A program made the position numbers and the translations under genes. Shown here in pieces: positions 44,746 to 53,728 of a DNA stretch of 64,000 nucleotides. The notes beneath the pieces were generated by a model. That model worked only from the letters and a program-made list of their open reading frames with translations. It was not told the origin of the DNA and searched no databases. Every line of letters starts with the position of its first letter. Position 1 is the stretch's first letter. Origin of the DNA: Sulfurimicrobium lacus (lineage in GTDB: Bacteria; Pseudomonadota; Gammaproteobacteria; Burkholderiales; Sulfuricellaceae); contig NZ_AP022853.1 of NCBI RefSeq assembly GCF_011764585.1, positions 2,401,501-2,465,500 of the forward strand, in the 5' to 3' direction.

Positions 44746-45463
44746 TGCCGTCACTCCCCTCTCGTTGAATACCCGCATACAAGTAAAAAACCAGCAGTAC
44801 GCCGGCCATGCCGAACCACTGCACCGCATAGCCCAGATGCATCGCCACTTTTTCGTCCGGACGCGGCAGGTCGCACGCATAGCAACCCGGCGCGCCGGCA
44901 TCCAGGCGCACGACGAACCTCTCCAGGGGGTACGGCACCTGCGCGGCAAAGCGCGCCAGATCGACGCTTTCCCAAACTTTGTCCGCGGCCGAGGCAGGAG
45001 TGGGGGCGAAAAACCTCGGCCGGGCCGGTTCCCACAGCGTGCCGCTCACTTCCACGATATTCCCCGGCGGCTCGGCGGTGGGCGGTGCGTCGCGGCTCCG
45101 CCCCAGCGGCACCCAGCCGCGATCGACCAGCACGCGGACGTCGCCGCCTGCGATGCGCAGCGGCGTCAGTACGCGATAACCGGCCTGCTCGCCGTGTATC
45201 TGGTTGTCGAGCAGGATCTGGCGATCGGCCTCGAAGTGCCCGCGCAGCAAAACGCGGTGGCCGCGCAGGCTATCGGCGCTCACCTGGGCTGGTCCGATAC
45301 GCTTGAGCGGCGCATGTGCCACGGCGTCGACGCGATGCTGCAAAGCCCGTTTCGCATCAGCTTTGTGCCACTGCCACAGGCCGAGCTGTCCCAGCAGCGG
45401 CAGCAGCATCAGCGTCGCCAGCGTCTGCAGCAGCTTCGGTCGAAAACGGTAGCTCGCCATCAT
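44735..45463 (-). CDS. SURF1-family oxidase assembly protein
   Basis: 242 aa (start ATGATG at 45463/45460). Two membrane helices flank a periplasmic domain: N-terminal FRPKLLQTLATLMLLPLLGQLGLWQWHKA and C-terminal HLGYAVQWFGMAGVLLVFYLY. Conserved GYRVLTPLRI and VLVDRGWVPLG match SURF1/Shy1. It assists haem a insertion into subunit I. Divergent from the DUF2909 gene, with 48 nt between. Confidence 0.92.
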   Translation of the reverse strand: MMASYRFRPKLLQTLATLMLLPLLGQLGLWQWHKADAKRALQHRVDAVAHAPLKRIGPAQVSADSLRGHRVLLRGHFEADRQILLDNQIHGEQAGYRVLTPLRIAGGDVRVLVDRGWVPLGRSRDAPPTAEPPGNIVEVSGTLWEPARPRFFAPTPASAADKVWESVDLARFAAQVPYPLERFVVRLDAGAPGCYACDLPRPDEKVAMHLGYAVQWFGMAGVLLVFYLYAGIQREGSDGNGT

Positions 45464-45511
45464 GCTTGCGCTTCCTCTATAATCGAACCATCGTTTTGCA
45501 AGGAGTAGGCC

Positions 45512-45706
45512 ATGTTCAAGATCCTTGTACTCATCATGCTCGGCCTCGTCGTGGCCAGCCTGTTCTCCGCCCTGCTCTTTCTCGCCCGCGACCAGGGGCG
45601 CGGCGAACGCACCGCGCGTGCGCTGACGGTGCGCATATCCCTGTCCCTGCTGCTCTTTGCCATGCTCATGGCGGGCTATCACTTCGGCCTGATCCGCCCC
45701 GCCTGA
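45512..45706 (+). CDS. DUF2909 twin-transmembrane protein
   Basis: 64 aa with AAGGAG before the ATG. Two helices (FKILVLIMLGLVVASLFSALLFLA; ISLSLLLFAMLMAGYHFGL) joined by a basic loop (RDQGRGERTARALTVR). This family is typical of beta/gamma-proteobacterial cytochrome oxidase clusters. It is encoded opposite to all its neighbours. Function unknown. The gap after it holds a small TGATAGC/TGATAGC tandem repeat only. Confidence 0.88.
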   Translation: MFKILVLIMLGLVVASLFSALLFLARDQGRGERTARALTVRISLSLLLFAMLMAGYHFGLIRPA

Positions 45707-45766
45707 GCCGTCAAAGCTGCCGTGTCGCTTCAAGCTGAATGCTGATAGCTGATAGCTAACAGCTAC

Positions 45767-46606
45767 CTACAGCCAGTACACGAACACGAACAGCATCAGC
45801 CACACCACGTCGACGAAGTGCCAGTACCACGCTGCGCCTTCGAAACCGAAGTGTTCCTGCGGCGTGAAGTGCCCCTTGATCGCGCGTCCCAGCACCGCGC
45901 TCAGGGTGATGGCGCCGATGGTGACGTGCAGACCGTGGAATCCAGTGAGCATGAAAAAAGTGGCGCCGTACACGCCGGCACCCAGCGTCAGCCCCAGTTC
46001 GCTGTAGGCGTGGTGGTATTCGTAGGCCTGGAAGCACAGGAACGCCACCCCGAGCGCTACCGTCGCGGCCAGTCCGGCGATGATTTGCGGACGCCGGTTC
46101 TTCAGCACGCCCCAGTGCGCCCAGGTGACGGTCGCCCCCGAACTCAGCAGGATCAGCGTATTCAGCGCGGGGATGCCCCATGCCGCCATGGGAGTGAAGG
46201 GCTTGCCCGCCGGGCCGCTGGTCGGCCACGTCCCGCTGTAGCCCGGCCACAGCAGGCCGGTCTGGCCAAGCTCCGGCGCCGATATGTTGCGCACGTAGAA
46301 CAGCGCGCCAAAAAAGGCGGCGAAGAACATCACCTCGGAAACGATGAACCACACCATTCCCCAGCGGAACGAACGGTCTTCCCAGGCGTGGAACTTGCCG
46401 CCCTGCGTCTCCGCCACCACGTTGCCGAACCAGCCGAACAGGACATAGATCACCAGCGCCGCGCCGACCGGCATGAGCCATTTGCCCAGCCCCTCGCCGT
46501 TGAGCTGGAGGATGAAGCCCAGCACCAGCAGGAACAGCCCGCTCGCCAGCGTCGCGGGGTAATGGCTGGAGTGGGGAACGTAATAGCCTTCGCGCAATTC
46601 GCTCAT
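45767..46606 (-). CDS. ctaE: Cytochrome c oxidase subunit III
   Basis: 279 aa, seven helices. YYVPHSSHYPATLASGLFLL, FRWGMVWFIVSEVMFFAAFFG, FQAYEYHHAYSELGL, GFHGLHVTIGAI and WYWHFVDVVWLMLFV are all subunit III hallmarks. Its ATG overlaps the ctaG stop by 4 nt. Confidence 0.96.
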   Translation of the reverse strand: MSELREGYYVPHSSHYPATLASGLFLLVLGFILQLNGEGLGKWLMPVGAALVIYVLFGWFGNVVAETQGGKFHAWEDRSFRWGMVWFIVSEVMFFAAFFGALFYVRNISAPELGQTGLLWPGYSGTWPTSGPAGKPFTPMAAWGIPALNTLILLSSGATVTWAHWGVLKNRRPQIIAGLAATVALGVAFLCFQAYEYHHAYSELGLTLGAGVYGATFFMLTGFHGLHVTIGAITLSAVLGRAIKGHFTPQEHFGFEGAAWYWHFVDVVWLMLFVFVYWL

Positions 46607-47172
46607 TTGTCGCCTCCCAGCGCCACCACCGTTCCCTGATTGGGGAAAAAGGCATAAGAAAGGGTGAGAGACTGCACGTCGGCAGGCAAGTCACGCTTGA
46701 CCACGAAGGTCACCGGCATGTCCCTCTCCTCTCCCGGCTTCAGTTCCTGTTTGCTGAAGCAGAAACACTCGATCTTCTTGAAATGCGTCGCGGCGAGCGG
46801 CGGGCTGACGCTCGGAACGGCACGCCCCACCATGGGCTTGTCCGACAGGTTCTTGACCCGGAACCACGCAATCGAGAGCTCGCCGGGGTGTACCTTCATG
46901 GCGCTGCGGCGCGCCTCGAAGCGCCACGGCAAGTCGGGCATCACGTCGGCGTTGAAAGCCACCGTAATCCAGCGCGGATCGTGCACGAAAACGGTTTCCG
47001 CCGGCTGCACGGTGCTGGCAGTCTTGCCGTTAAGCCCGGTGGCGACGCAGAACACGTTATACAAGGGCACCAGCGCGAAGCCGAAGCCGAACATCGCCAG
47101 CGCCGCGGCGGCCAGTTTCATAGCCAGGCGGCGGTTGGCGCGCTGGAGTTGGTCAAAATCCGCAGTTGTCAT
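46603..47172 (-). CDS. ctaG: Cox11/CtaG copper chaperone
   Basis: 189 aa. One N-terminal helix (LAAAALAMFGFGFALVPLYNVFC, with the conserved Cys of YNVFC) and a periplasmic immunoglobulin-like domain with the copper motif IECFCFSKQEL. Delivers copper to the CuB centre of subunit I. It lies between subunits I and III, 5 nt after coxA. Confidence 0.95.
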   Translation of the reverse strand: MTTADFDQLQRANRRLAMKLAAAALAMFGFGFALVPLYNVFCVATGLNGKTASTVQPAETVFVHDPRWITVAFNADVMPDLPWRFEARRSAMKVHPGELSIAWFRVKNLSDKPMVGRAVPSVSPPLAATHFKKIECFCFSKQELKPGEERDMPVTFVVKRDLPADVQSLTLSYAFFPNQGTVVALGGDK

Positions 47173-47177
47173 GGTGC

Positions 47178-48767
47178 TCACTCCACCCGCGGCTGAACCT
47201 GGAAGGTGTGGTACGGCGGCGGAGAAGGCAGGGTCCACTCCAGCCCCTGCGCGCCCTCCCAGACTTTTGCCGGCGCCGGCGGTCCGCCGCGGATGCATTT
47301 CACCACCACGTAGAGGAACAGCAATTGCGAAGCGCCGAGCACGAACGCCCCGATGCTCGAAATCATGTTGAACTCGGAAAACTGCAGCGCGTAATCCGGG
47401 ATACGCCGAGGCATGCCGGCCAGGCCGAGGAAGAACTGCGGCATGAAAGTGAGGTTGAAGGCCACCGCGGTGAGCCAGAAATGCCATTGCGCGAGCTTCT
47501 CGCTGTACATGTGTCCGGTCATCTTCGGCAGCCAGTAGTACACACCCGCCATCACTCCCATGATGCCGCCGGCGAACAGGGTGTAGTGGAAATGCGCCAC
47601 CACGAAGTAGGAATGGTGGTACTGCGCGTCCGCCGCCGCATCCGCCAGCACCAGGCCGGTCAGCCCGCCGATGCCGAACAGCACGATCATGCCCAGCGCG
47701 AACAGCATCGGCGCCTCGAAGGTCATGGCCCCGCGCCAGATGGTGGCGATCCAGCAGAAGAACAGCACCGACAGCGGCAGCGAGATCGCCATGGTGCTGT
47801 ACATGAAATACAGCAAGGCGCCCGTCGGCATGCCGGTGGTCATGATGTGGTGGCCCCACACTACCACCGACAGCACGCCGATCACCCAGAAGGCGTAGAC
47901 CTGGGCGCGGTAGCCGTAGATCGGCTTGCGCGCGAAGGCCGAGAGGATGTGGGGAGTGACGCCCCACACCGGAAACAGCACGATATACACCTCGGGATGG
48001 CCGAAGAACCAGAACAGGTGCTGGAACAGGATCGGGTCGCCGCCGCCCGCGGCACTGAAGAAATGGGTGCCGAAATGCCGGTCGGCGAGCAGCATGGTGA
48101 CGGCGCCGGCCAGCACCGGTATCACCGCCACCAGCATGAAGGCGGTGATCAGCCAGCCCCAGGCGAACAAGGGCAGCTTCATGAAGGTCATGCCGGGCGC
48201 GCGCAGGTTGAAAATGGTGACGATGATGTTGATCGACCCCATCACCGATGAAATACCCAGCAGGTGGATGGCGAAGATGGCGAAGTCGATGCCCATGCCG
48301 TCCTGCACCGAGAGCGGCGCATAGAAAGTCCAGCCGGTGCCGATGGCGCCGCTGCCTATTCCGAACAGGGCCAGCGCGAAAGGCATCAGCAGCAGCAGCG
48401 CCGCCGGCGGCAGCAGCCAGAAGCTCCAGTTGTTGAGGCGCGGCAAGGCCATGTCGGGCGCGCCGATCATGAGCGGGATCATCCAGTTGGCGAAGCCGGT
48501 CGCGGCCGGCATCAGCGCCATGAAGATCATCACCAGCGCATGGACGCCGATGAGCTGGTTGAACAGCTCGGGCTGCATGATCTGCAGGCCGGGCTGGAAC
48601 AGTTCCGCCCGCACCAGCATGATCATCGCCCCGCCGACGAAAAACATCGCCAGTGAAAACACCAGGTACATCGTGCCGATGTCCTTGTGGTTGGTGGTGA
48701 ACAGCCAGCGCGTCACCCCCCGATGGCCGGAGTAACCGTGTTCGAGTGCCACGTCAGCGGTAGTCAT
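47178..48767 (-). CDS. ctaD: Cytochrome c oxidase subunit I (aa3 type)
   Basis: 529 aa from ATG 48767; a GTG nine nt upstream is less likely because GGAG is spaced for the ATG. Twelve helices: low-spin haem His in GVHALVMIFM, the CuB/active-site FWFFGHPEVYIVLFPVWG, WGHHIMTTG, and HFHYTLFAGG with the two haem ligands. The K- and D-channel HPEVY and N-terminal Asn-rich regions look complete, so it should pump protons. Terminal oxidase reducing O2 to water. Confidence 0.97.
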   Translation of the reverse strand: MTTADVALEHGYSGHRGVTRWLFTTNHKDIGTMYLVFSLAMFFVGGAMIMLVRAELFQPGLQIMQPELFNQLIGVHALVMIFMALMPAATGFANWMIPLMIGAPDMALPRLNNWSFWLLPPAALLLLMPFALALFGIGSGAIGTGWTFYAPLSVQDGMGIDFAIFAIHLLGISSVMGSINIIVTIFNLRAPGMTFMKLPLFAWGWLITAFMLVAVIPVLAGAVTMLLADRHFGTHFFSAAGGGDPILFQHLFWFFGHPEVYIVLFPVWGVTPHILSAFARKPIYGYRAQVYAFWVIGVLSVVVWGHHIMTTGMPTGALLYFMYSTMAISLPLSVLFFCWIATIWRGAMTFEAPMLFALGMIVLFGIGGLTGLVLADAAADAQYHHSYFVVAHFHYTLFAGGIMGVMAGVYYWLPKMTGHMYSEKLAQWHFWLTAVAFNLTFMPQFFLGLAGMPRRIPDYALQFSEFNMISSIGAFVLGASQLLFLYVVVKCIRGGPPAPAKVWEGAQGLEWTLPSPPPYHTFQVQPRVE

Positions 48768-48803
48768 GGTTTCCACTCCCTGTTTAAACCGGCGCTCCGT
48801 TCG

Positions 48804-49970
48804 TCAGCGCAACGTTTTCACCTGCGACGGCTGCACCATGTCGCCCATGTGGTTGCCGAAGGAATTGCGCTCGAACGTAACCACGCCGGCGATGTCGACA
48901 TCGCTCAAAGTGTTCTTGAACGCCTGCATCGCGGTAGCCGGCTTGCCGTTCATCACCCGGTCGAGGTGGCCGTCCTTCACCAGCAAGCCTTTGGCGTCCA
49001 GCATCGGGCCGTTGACGATCTTGCTCCCGGCAAGCGCCGGGAATGCGCCCGGGACGCCCTGGCCGCTTGCCTGGTGGCAGGCGGCGCAGATTTTTTCGTA
49101 TAGCTCCTCGCCGTGCTTCATCAGGTCTCCACGGCTCCACACGTGCCCGGCGCTGGCAGCCTGAGCTGCCTGCCCTGCCTTCTTCTGCGCCAGCCACTGG
49201 CGGTAATCGGGCTCGCTCACCGCCTGCACCACCACCGGCATGAAGCCGTGGCCCCTGCCGCACAGTTCGGCGCACTGGCCGCGGTAGATCCCGGGACGTT
49301 CGATCAGCGCCCAGGTCTCGCGGATGAAGCCGGGGATGGCGTCGCGCTTGACGCCGAACTGGGGGACCCACCAGGTGTGGATGACATCGGTCGAAGTGAG
49401 CAGGATGCGCACTTTCTTGCCGACCGGCAGCACCAGCGGGTTGTCCACCTCGAGCAGGTAATGCTCGTCCTTCTTTTCGCGGTTGGCGATCTGCGCTTGC
49501 GGCGTCGCCAGCGTGCTGACGAACTTGATGCCCTGATCGGGGTATTCGTATTGCCATTTCCACTGGCTGCCGGTGATCTTTATCACCATGTCGGCGTCGG
49601 TTCGGGTGTCCTGCATCATCTGCACGCTATGGAAAGCGGGGATGCCCATGAGAATGAAATCGATGCCGGCGAAGATGACGAACGGAACGGTGGTCCAGAA
49701 AACCTGTGCGGCGGTGCCGGGGCCGGTGAACTTAGCCGGTTCGACTCCCCGGCTCTTGCGATGGGTGAAAATGGAATAGATCATGATGGCGAACACCACG
49801 GCGAAAATCGCCAGGGTGATCACCATGAACTTGTTGTGCACCTGCAGGGTGTCGAGCGCGAGCGGCGTGGCCGGCGCGGGGAAATTCCACGCCAGTTCCG
49901 CGCGGACAGGCCAAGGGATGGCAGTGGTGATTGCACCCAGCAGCATTGGTATTAATGGCTTTACATGCAT
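48804..49970 (-). CDS. ctaC: Cytochrome c oxidase subunit II with fused cytochrome c
   Basis: 388 aa from ATG 49970 (GGAGG upstream). Signal peptide HVKPLIPMLLGAITTAIPWPVRA, two membrane helices, and a cupredoxin domain with the CuA ligands in GQCAELCGRGHGFM and DVIHTWWVPQFG. The C-terminal extension has a c-type haem site CAACH and a distal Met region. The fused haem makes this a caa3-like enzyme that accepts electrons from a soluble or membrane cytochrome c. First gene of the oxidase cluster; the promoter should lie in 49971-50094. Confidence 0.95.
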   Translation of the reverse strand: MHVKPLIPMLLGAITTAIPWPVRAELAWNFPAPATPLALDTLQVHNKFMVITLAIFAVVFAIMIYSIFTHRKSRGVEPAKFTGPGTAAQVFWTTVPFVIFAGIDFILMGIPAFHSVQMMQDTRTDADMVIKITGSQWKWQYEYPDQGIKFVSTLATPQAQIANREKKDEHYLLEVDNPLVLPVGKKVRILLTSTDVIHTWWVPQFGVKRDAIPGFIRETWALIERPGIYRGQCAELCGRGHGFMPVVVQAVSEPDYRQWLAQKKAGQAAQAASAGHVWSRGDLMKHGEELYEKICAACHQASGQGVPGAFPALAGSKIVNGPMLDAKGLLVKDGHLDRVMNGKPATAMQAFKNTLSDVDIAGVVTFERNSFGNHMGDMVQPSQVKTLR

Positions 49971-50094
49971 GCCCCCTCCACCCATGGAATCGGGCTGTTT
50001 GCGCCGGCCTGGTAAAGCCGGCTGTCACGCGCAAACACTCCGGATCCCGCAATCGGACTGCCACAACCACACCCCAGCACCCAATCATGATTAC

Positions 50095-50298
50095 TCAGAT
50101 GAATTGGCTGACTTCCTTCTCTGCCCGAAGCCAATCGTCCAGATCGCTCCCGGCCGCGAACCCCCGTTGCTGCGCGTGAAAATAGGCCGCCTCGGCGATC
50201 ATCTGCTCACGTTCAGGGGATTGCGCGTGACTTTTTGCCTGTTTGCTCTTGGCAGTAGTTTTGACTGCTTTTTTGACGCTGGATTTTTGCATCTCCAT
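50095..50298 (-). CDS. DUF2934 small protein
   Basis: 67 aa from ATG 50298 (AGGAG then six nt). A Lys/Ala/Ser-rich N-terminus (VKKAVKTTAKSKQAKS) is followed by REQMIAEAAYFHAQQRGFAAG and DLDDWLRAEKEV, the DUF2934 pattern (IAExAYxxAExRGF-DWLxAE). Function unknown; often near stress genes. Confidence 0.85.
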   Translation of the reverse strand: MEMQKSSVKKAVKTTAKSKQAKSHAQSPEREQMIAEAAYFHAQQRGFAAGSDLDDWLRAEKEVSQFI

Positions 50299-50387
50299 CA
50301 CTATCTCCTTTTCAATTAATGACAAAACACCATTGATTTAACTTGGCAAATACTCTTGTCCCGAGCCCCACAGCGTGGCACTAACGG

Positions 50388-50452
50388 GCATGGCGAAGCG
50401 CCGCCCCGAATCATGAAGCAACGCTTCGCCATACCCGTTTCCCTCTCTCCTT
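50388..50452. repeat. Imperfect inverted repeat in intergenic region
   Basis: CGGGCATGGCGAAGCG and CGCTTCGCCATACCCG flank about 25 nt. A second hairpin (CCTCTCTC with GAGAGAGG) follows at about 50451-50475. No T-run. It may end the small gene at 50506-50706 on the minus strand or be a repeat relic. Confidence 0.5.
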
Positions 50453-50505
50453 GCTTTCTCCCAGAGGGAGAGAGGAACGAAGGCAACGCTTCGCGTTGTT
50501 TCACG

Positions 50506-50706
50506 TTAATGGGCGCTCAACCTGTGGCAATCATCCTGCCAGCGGCAATGAAAATCGACACAGGCAAATCTCGAATCGGTGGCAAAGCACTCCTTTTCGC
50601 CCACTTCCCGAATCGCCCTGACCAGCGCTGCATGCGATTCATGAAAGTTGCTATTCATTTGTTTCCGCGCGTCTGCGTGCTGCTGGCATGGTGAAATTTC
50701 ATGCAT
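50506..50706 (-). CDS. Small Cys-rich protein, family not recognised
   Basis: 66 aa from ATG 50706 with AAGGA at good spacing. The N-terminal half is helical (MNSNFHESHAALVRAIREVG). The C-terminal half has four Cys in CFATDSRFACVDFHCRWQDDC, suggesting a metal or redox site. I have no firm family. Coding status rests on the ribosome site and amino-acid pattern only. Confidence 0.55.
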   Translation of the reverse strand: MHEISPCQQHADARKQMNSNFHESHAALVRAIREVGEKECFATDSRFACVDFHCRWQDDCHRLSAH

Positions 50707-50803
50707 TTTTCTTTCCTTGATTGGCAAGACGGCTCTTGTTCTTGTTGTGCTAAAAATGGGTTGTGGCCTGTATATGCAGTTTAATTTCCCACTTGAATAA
50801 ATC

Positions 50804-50821
50804 TATGTGGATGATCACATA
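50804..50821. promoter_or_regulatory. Palindromic site upstream of the polyamine transporter operon
   Basis: TATGTG, six nt, CACATA: a dyad of the general CRP-like form, about 137 nt before the potA start. The only dyad I noticed in the 230-nt gap 50728-50957. Functional status unproven. Confidence 0.3.
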
Positions 50822-50957
50822 TGGACTTAGGTGATTTCCCCTAGTAAAAAACGCTTGGACGCGTCGATCCATGGGGCTGTCTGGAATGTCGCTAGTGGTC
50901 AACGGCCGAATTCTATAGAATAAAATTTCGCTTCCGGTTATTGCCGAAGGGAATCCC

Positions 50958-52043
50958 ATGGCTGTGTTGGAGCTCAGGAACGTTACGCGCCGCTTCGGCG
51001 ATTTCGTGGCAGTGGACAACATCAGCCTCGGCATTGAGGCGGGAGAATTCTTTACCCTGCTGGGGCCATCCGGCTGCGGCAAGACCACCATCCTGCGCAT
51101 GATCGCGGGCTTCGATTTGCCCGACGCGGGCCAGATCCTGCTCGACGGCAAGGACGTCACCGACACGCCGCCCGAGAAGCGTCCGGTGCGCACCGTGTTC
51201 CAGAGCTACGCACTGTTCCCGCACATGACAGTGGCGCAAAACATCGCCTTTCCGCTCAAAATGGAGCGACTTCCGTCGGATACCATTCGTCGCCGCACGC
51301 AAGAAACACTCGAACAGGTGCGCCTGACAGACAAGGCGAATTTTTACCCGCGCGAACTTTCCGGCGGGCAGCAGCAGCGCGTGGCGCTGGGGCGCGCCCT
51401 GTCCAGTTGTCCGCGCCTGCTCTTGCTGGACGAACCGCTGGCCGCGCTGGACGCCAAGCTGCGCGAGGAAATGCAGATCGAGCTGATCAACTTGCAACGC
51501 GATGTGGGCATCACTTTCGTCTTCGTCACCCACGCACAGGACGAGGCGCTGGCCCTGTCGCACCGCATCGCGGTGATGCGCCAGGGGCATGTCGAGCAGG
51601 TGGACGAACCCTCGAAATTGTACGGTTCCCCCAAGAGCCGGTTTGTCGCGGGCTTCGTCGGCCACATCAACATGCTGGAAGCCGAGGTGGTCGAGGCTGC
51701 GCACGGCCACACCCGCCTCGCCATCGCCGGCCTGGGCGAGGTCGCTGCGCCGCCGGTTACCGGCATTGAGGCCGGTGCGAACGGTGCGTTCGCCATCCGC
51801 CCCGAGCAGTTGCACATCGGCATTCACGGCGAAGCGACGGAACTGAAGAACCATTTCCCCGGGGTTGTCTCCAATCTGCTGTATTGCGGCGATGTCACGG
51901 TGTACAAGGTCAAGCTTGCCGGCGGCCAGATGATCGAGGCCCTGCTGCCCAATTCTGCGCCGGGGCGTGCCCAGTTTTTCAAGGCGGGCGACGCGGTAAG
52001 CGTCGGCTGGCGCCATGATGCGGGGGTGTTCCTGCATGAGTGA
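50958..52043 (+). CDS. potA: Polyamine ABC transporter ATP-binding protein
   Basis: 361 aa. Walker A GPSGCGKTT, Q-loop VFQSYALFPHMTV, signature LSGGQQQRVALGRAL, Walker B LLLLDEPLAALD, switch His in VFVTHAQDEAL, then a C-terminal TOBE domain (~270-361). Family: spermidine/putrescine importer PotA/PotG. Overlaps potB by 8 nt; the four pot genes are translationally coupled. Confidence 0.93.
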   Translation: MAVLELRNVTRRFGDFVAVDNISLGIEAGEFFTLLGPSGCGKTTILRMIAGFDLPDAGQILLDGKDVTDTPPEKRPVRTVFQSYALFPHMTVAQNIAFPLKMERLPSDTIRRRTQETLEQVRLTDKANFYPRELSGGQQQRVALGRALSSCPRLLLLDEPLAALDAKLREEMQIELINLQRDVGITFVFVTHAQDEALALSHRIAVMRQGHVEQVDEPSKLYGSPKSRFVAGFVGHINMLEAEVVEAAHGHTRLAIAGLGEVAAPPVTGIEAGANGAFAIRPEQLHIGIHGEATELKNHFPGVVSNLLYCGDVTVYKVKLAGGQMIEALLPNSAPGRAQFFKAGDAVSVGWRHDAGVFLHE

Positions 52044-52944
52044 CAAGTACCCCATACTGTCGAGACCCGCGCGCCTTACCAAATGGCTGGTGAGCGGGCC
52101 GCCATTTCTTTACCTGCTGCTTTTTTTTGCCGCGCCCGGCATCATCATGGTGCTCGCCTCGCTCCGTTATCCCGGCGAGTTCGGCGGACTGGCGCCACTT
52201 ACTGCCGCGCCCGGCACCCTGCATGGGCTCACGCTGGAAACCTATCGCTTCTTCTTCAGCGATTTCATCTACACGGAAATTTTCATCAAGTCCTTCCTGG
52301 TCGCGCTCGCCACCACCCTGATCTGCCTGGTCATGGCCTATCCGCTGGCGCTGCTGATCGCGCGCAGCCCGAAGCGCAGCCGCGACTTCATGGTGCTGCT
52401 GGTGATCCTGCCGTTCGCCAGCAATTTCCTCATCCGCATCTATGCCTGGATGATTCTGCTCGGGCCGCAGGCGGCGCTCAGCCTGCTGGTCAACAGCCTG
52501 CTCGGCCTGATCGGCCTGGGACCGGTTCACTTGCTGTTCTCCCCGTTTGCGGTGCTGGTCGCGATGGTCTACGTGCACCTGCCCTTCATGACGCTGCCGC
52601 TGTACACCAACCTGGAACGGCACGACCCGGTTCTGCTCGATGCCGCGCAGGACCTTGGCGCGAACGCCTGGCAGCGCTTCTGGCGCGTGACCTTCCCGCT
52701 CTCCCTGCCGGGGATCTTTTCCGGCTCGGTGCTGGTGTTCATCCCGGTGCTGGGCATGTTCGCCATCCCCGACATCCTCGGCGGCACCAGCGACATGCTG
52801 GTCGGCAACCTGATCAAGGAACAGTTCCTCGGCACGCGCGACTGGCCGTTCGGCTCCACGCTGTCCATCGTGCTGACCATCGTGGTGCTGCTCTGCGTCT
52901 GGCTTGCCGCCAAGCTGGGCAGCAAGCGGAGGCGTTATGCATAA
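52036..52944 (+). CDS. potB: Polyamine ABC transporter permease
   Basis: 302 aa from ATG 52036, inside the end of potA. Six helices, with the permease EAA-type loop in DAAQDLGANAWQRFWRVTFP. PFLYLLLFFAAPGIIMVLASL starts the first helix. Paired with potC as the translocation pore. Overlaps potC by 8 nt. Confidence 0.93.
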   Translation: MSDKYPILSRPARLTKWLVSGPPFLYLLLFFAAPGIIMVLASLRYPGEFGGLAPLTAAPGTLHGLTLETYRFFFSDFIYTEIFIKSFLVALATTLICLVMAYPLALLIARSPKRSRDFMVLLVILPFASNFLIRIYAWMILLGPQAALSLLVNSLLGLIGLGPVHLLFSPFAVLVAMVYVHLPFMTLPLYTNLERHDPVLLDAAQDLGANAWQRFWRVTFPLSLPGIFSGSVLVFIPVLGMFAIPDILGGTSDMLVGNLIKEQFLGTRDWPFGSTLSIVLTIVVLLCVWLAAKLGSKRRRYA

Positions 52945-53728
52945 CGGCGCCGGGCGCAGGGGGATGTGGCTATGGGCGGCCGCGCTCGCGGTGTATGCCT
53001 TCCTCTACCTGCCCCTGCTCATCGTCATCGTCTACTCCTTCAACGATTCGCGCCTCAACGCCGAATGGGTGGGCTTCACCTGGCACTGGTACGACGTGCT
53101 GCTGCACGATGAGGACATGCTGGCTGCGGCGGGCAATTCGCTGTTCATCGCCGTGGTGTCCAGCTTTTCCGCAACCGTGCTCGGCACCATGGCGGGTATC
53201 GCCATGTACCGCTACAAGATGAAAGTGCTGACCTTCATGGTGATGGCGCCGGTGGCGATGCCGGAAATCCTGCTCGGCGTCTCGCTGCTGCTGTTTTTCA
53301 TCCAGGTGCTCAACCTCACGCTGGGCATGCTTTCCATCGTCCTCGCGCACATCACCTTCTCCATCGGCTTCGTCGCCATCGTCGTGCGCACCAGCCTGGC
53401 CGGCCTCGACGAAAGCATGTTCGAGGCGGCGCGCGACTCGGGCGCCTCGCCCTGGGAGACTTTCCGCTACATCACCTTCCCGCTGATCCTGCCGGGCGTG
53501 ATCGCCGGCGGCTTGATGGCGTTCACCCTGTCGCTCGACGATTTCGTCATCACTTTCTTCACCGCCGGGGTCGGTGTGAGCACTCTGCCGCTGCGCATCT
53601 ACTCGATGATCAAGATCGCCGTCACGCCCGAGGTGAACGCGGTGTCCACCCTGCTGATGCTGCTCACCCTGACCATCATCGTGCTGGCCTCGCGCATTGC
53701 GCCCAACGTGCTGCGTTTTAAAACATGA
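52937..53728 (+). CDS. potC: Polyamine ABC transporter permease
   Basis: 263 aa from ATG 52937. Six helices; first helix LWAAALAVYAFLYLPLLIVI followed by YSFNDSRLNAEWVGFTWHWY, as in PotC/PotI. The EAA loop is EAARDSGASPWETFRYITFP. Stop overlaps the potD ATG by 4 nt. Confidence 0.93.
   Translation: MHNGAGRRGMWLWAAALAVYAFLYLPLLIVIVYSFNDSRLNAEWVGFTWHWYDVLLHDEDMLAAAGNSLFIAVVSSFSATVLGTMAGIAMYRYKMKVLTFMVMAPVAMPEILLGVSLLLFFIQVLNLTLGMLSIVLAHITFSIGFVAIVVRTSLAGLDESMFEAARDSGASPWETFRYITFPLILPGVIAGGLMAFTLSLDDFVITFFTAGVGVSTLPLRIYSMIKIAVTPEVNAVSTLLMLLTLTIIVLASRIAPNVLRFKT

Noticed and set aside
45725..45765. TGATAGC tandem repeat as a CRISPR or VNTR
   Set aside because: Only two to three imperfect short units without spacers.
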